From: Burkholderiaceae bacterium
GTDB lineage: Bacteria > Pseudomonadota > Gammaproteobacteria > Burkholderiales > Burkholderiaceae_C
Assembly (NCBI GenBank): GCA_017999135.1
Contig: JAGOBT010000145.1
Coordinates: 1-7,481, forward strand
DNA length: 7,481 bases
Reading direction: 5' to 3'
The notes under the pieces are model-generated. The model searched no databases. It was not told where the DNA came from and saw nothing but the letters and a program-made list of their open reading frames with translations. Positions 6,911 through 7,481 of this stretch are shown piece by piece. Every line of letters begins with the position of its first letter. Position 1 is the stretch's first letter. A program made the position numbers and the translations under genes.

Positions 6911-6925
6911 TGAATCGATCCAAAC
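6908..6925. promoter_or_regulatory. 18-base near-perfect palindrome, candidate operator
   Basis: GTTTGAATC followed by GATCCAAAC pairs at 8 of 9 positions; the only mismatch is 6913/6920. It lies in the divergent gap, 13 bases before the GGDEF start codon and about 165 bases before the CoA-transferase start. Its AT content is unusually high for this window. The size, symmetry and central CG resemble a dimeric repressor site (LacI- or TetR-style). TTGAAT (6910-6915) inside it could also serve as a weak -10 element, in which case a bound protein would block initiation. No matching regulator gene is visible in the window. Confidence 0.4.
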
Positions 6926-6938
6926 CATCGTGCCCGCC

Positions 6939-7481
6939 ATGACGCCCGACATCCCGCCCGTTGCGCCTGCCGCCCCCTCCGCTGCCCAGGCGATGCAGCG
7001 CCGCCGTGTCATCAGCCTGGCGTTGGCCGGCGTGGGTGCCGTGGGGCTGGGGGCGATGCTGGGTCATGGGCTGGGCGAGAGCCTGGCTGCCAGCCTGCCC
7101 GCAGGTGGGGCGGCGGCCCTGCCGGCCCTGGTGGGCGCTGCGGTGGCGGCGGTGCTGGTGCCGCTGGCCGGCTGGGCCGCCATCCGCATCGTGGCGCCGG
7201 CCCTGCCCAAGCCAACGACCAAGGCGGCCGCGCCTGCGGCGCCGGCCACCATCACCCGGCTGCGCCCGGTGCCCGCGGCAGACGCCGCTCCGCCTCTGCA
7301 GGCCGCTGCCGCGCCGGCCGATGCCCAGGCCCCGGCGCGGGATGGATTGACCGGCGCCTACACCCAGCAGCATTTCGTGGCTGCGGCCGACCGTGAGTGG
7401 TCACGCATCCGCCGCCACGGTGAAGACGCGGCCCTGCTGATGGTCGATGTCGACCACTTCAAGCGCCTGAACGACGAGTAC
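6939..7481 (+). CDS. Membrane-anchored GGDEF-domain protein (probable diguanylate cyclase), 3' part outside window
   Basis: The frame is open from ATG 6939 to the window end (181 codons, no stop). Residues 1-23 are Pro/Ala-rich and end in a basic QRRR. Two hydrophobic segments follow (about 24-42 and 60-82), so the N terminus is probably anchored by a short helical hairpin with almost no periplasmic sensor. Residues about 86-134 form a Pro/Ala-rich linker. The catalytic domain then begins with DGLTG (135-139) and runs to LLMVDVDHFKRLNDEY, where Asp170 is the expected metal-binding Asp of the DxDxFKxxND strand. Diguanylate cyclases make c-di-GMP from two GTP. The GGDEF/GGEEF signature itself, and any EAL or inhibitory site, lies beyond the window, so activity cannot be judged. 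GTG 6930 is an alternative in-frame start, and no Shine-Dalgarno is evident for either. The gene diverges from the CoA-transferase. Confidence 0.85.
   Translation, partial: MTPDIPPVAPAAPSAAQAMQRRRVISLALAGVGAVGLGAMLGHGLGESLAASLPAGGAAALPALVGAAVAAVLVPLAGWAAIRIVAPALPKPTTKAAAPAAPATITRLRPVPAADAAPPLQAAAAPADAQAPARDGLTGAYTQQHFVAAADREWSRIRRHGEDAALLMVDVDHFKRLNDEY

Noticed and set aside
4285..6942. Open frame of about 885 codons on the plus strand
   Set aside because: It is antisense to the CoA-transferase, whose family motifs and Shine-Dalgarno are clear. The translation is rich in Gln, His, Val, Arg and Ala with no domain.

Overview
The window is very GC-rich (about 70 % by eye, with strong G/C bias at third codon positions) and looks like the chromosome of a Burkholderiales betaproteobacterium (Comamonadaceae, or the Rubrivivax/Leptothrix/Ideonella neighbourhood). 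This rests on the base composition, the gene families present and the style of the G/C hairpin cluster between genes. It is an inference, not a taxonomic proof. I see no tRNA, rRNA, CRISPR array, insertion sequence, phage gene or integration site.

Layout. Positions 1-4405 hold three plus-strand genes in a compact, possibly co-transcribed row. The first is an EmrB-type drug efflux permease (1-1562, cut at or just after its start codon). The second is a single-chain cyclic-nucleotide-binding/patatin phospholipase that is recognisably a bacterial relative of neuropathy target esterase (1621-3522). The third is a DMT/EamA-family permease whose start overlaps the end of the phospholipase (about 3515-4405). 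A 197-base convergent gap (4406-4602) follows, packed with consecutive inverted repeats. Positions 4603-6744 on the minus strand encode a long (713-residue) acetyl-CoA hydrolase/CoA-transferase family enzyme with a good Shine-Dalgarno. A 194-base divergent gap (6745-6938) then separates it from the 5' part of a membrane-anchored GGDEF protein (6939 to the window end). This gap carries a hairpin followed by a T-rich stretch, and an 18-base near-perfect palindrome just upstream of the GGDEF start.

How the genes may work together. The first three genes all act at the cell envelope: efflux of toxic hydrophobic compounds, deacylation of phospholipid or lysophospholipid possibly under cyclic-nucleotide control, and transport of a small metabolite. 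An envelope or solvent-stress role for the row is plausible but unproven. The acyl-CoA enzyme and the GGDEF protein diverge from a shared upstream region but have no obvious functional link. Overall this is a fairly ordinary stretch of housekeeping and accessory chromosome, and I do not see convincing evidence for a new multi-gene system. The most notable points are the NTE-like enzyme with an apparently ligand-competent cNMP domain, the palindrome in front of the GGDEF gene, the extended CoA-transferase, and the dense hairpin cluster at the convergent junction.
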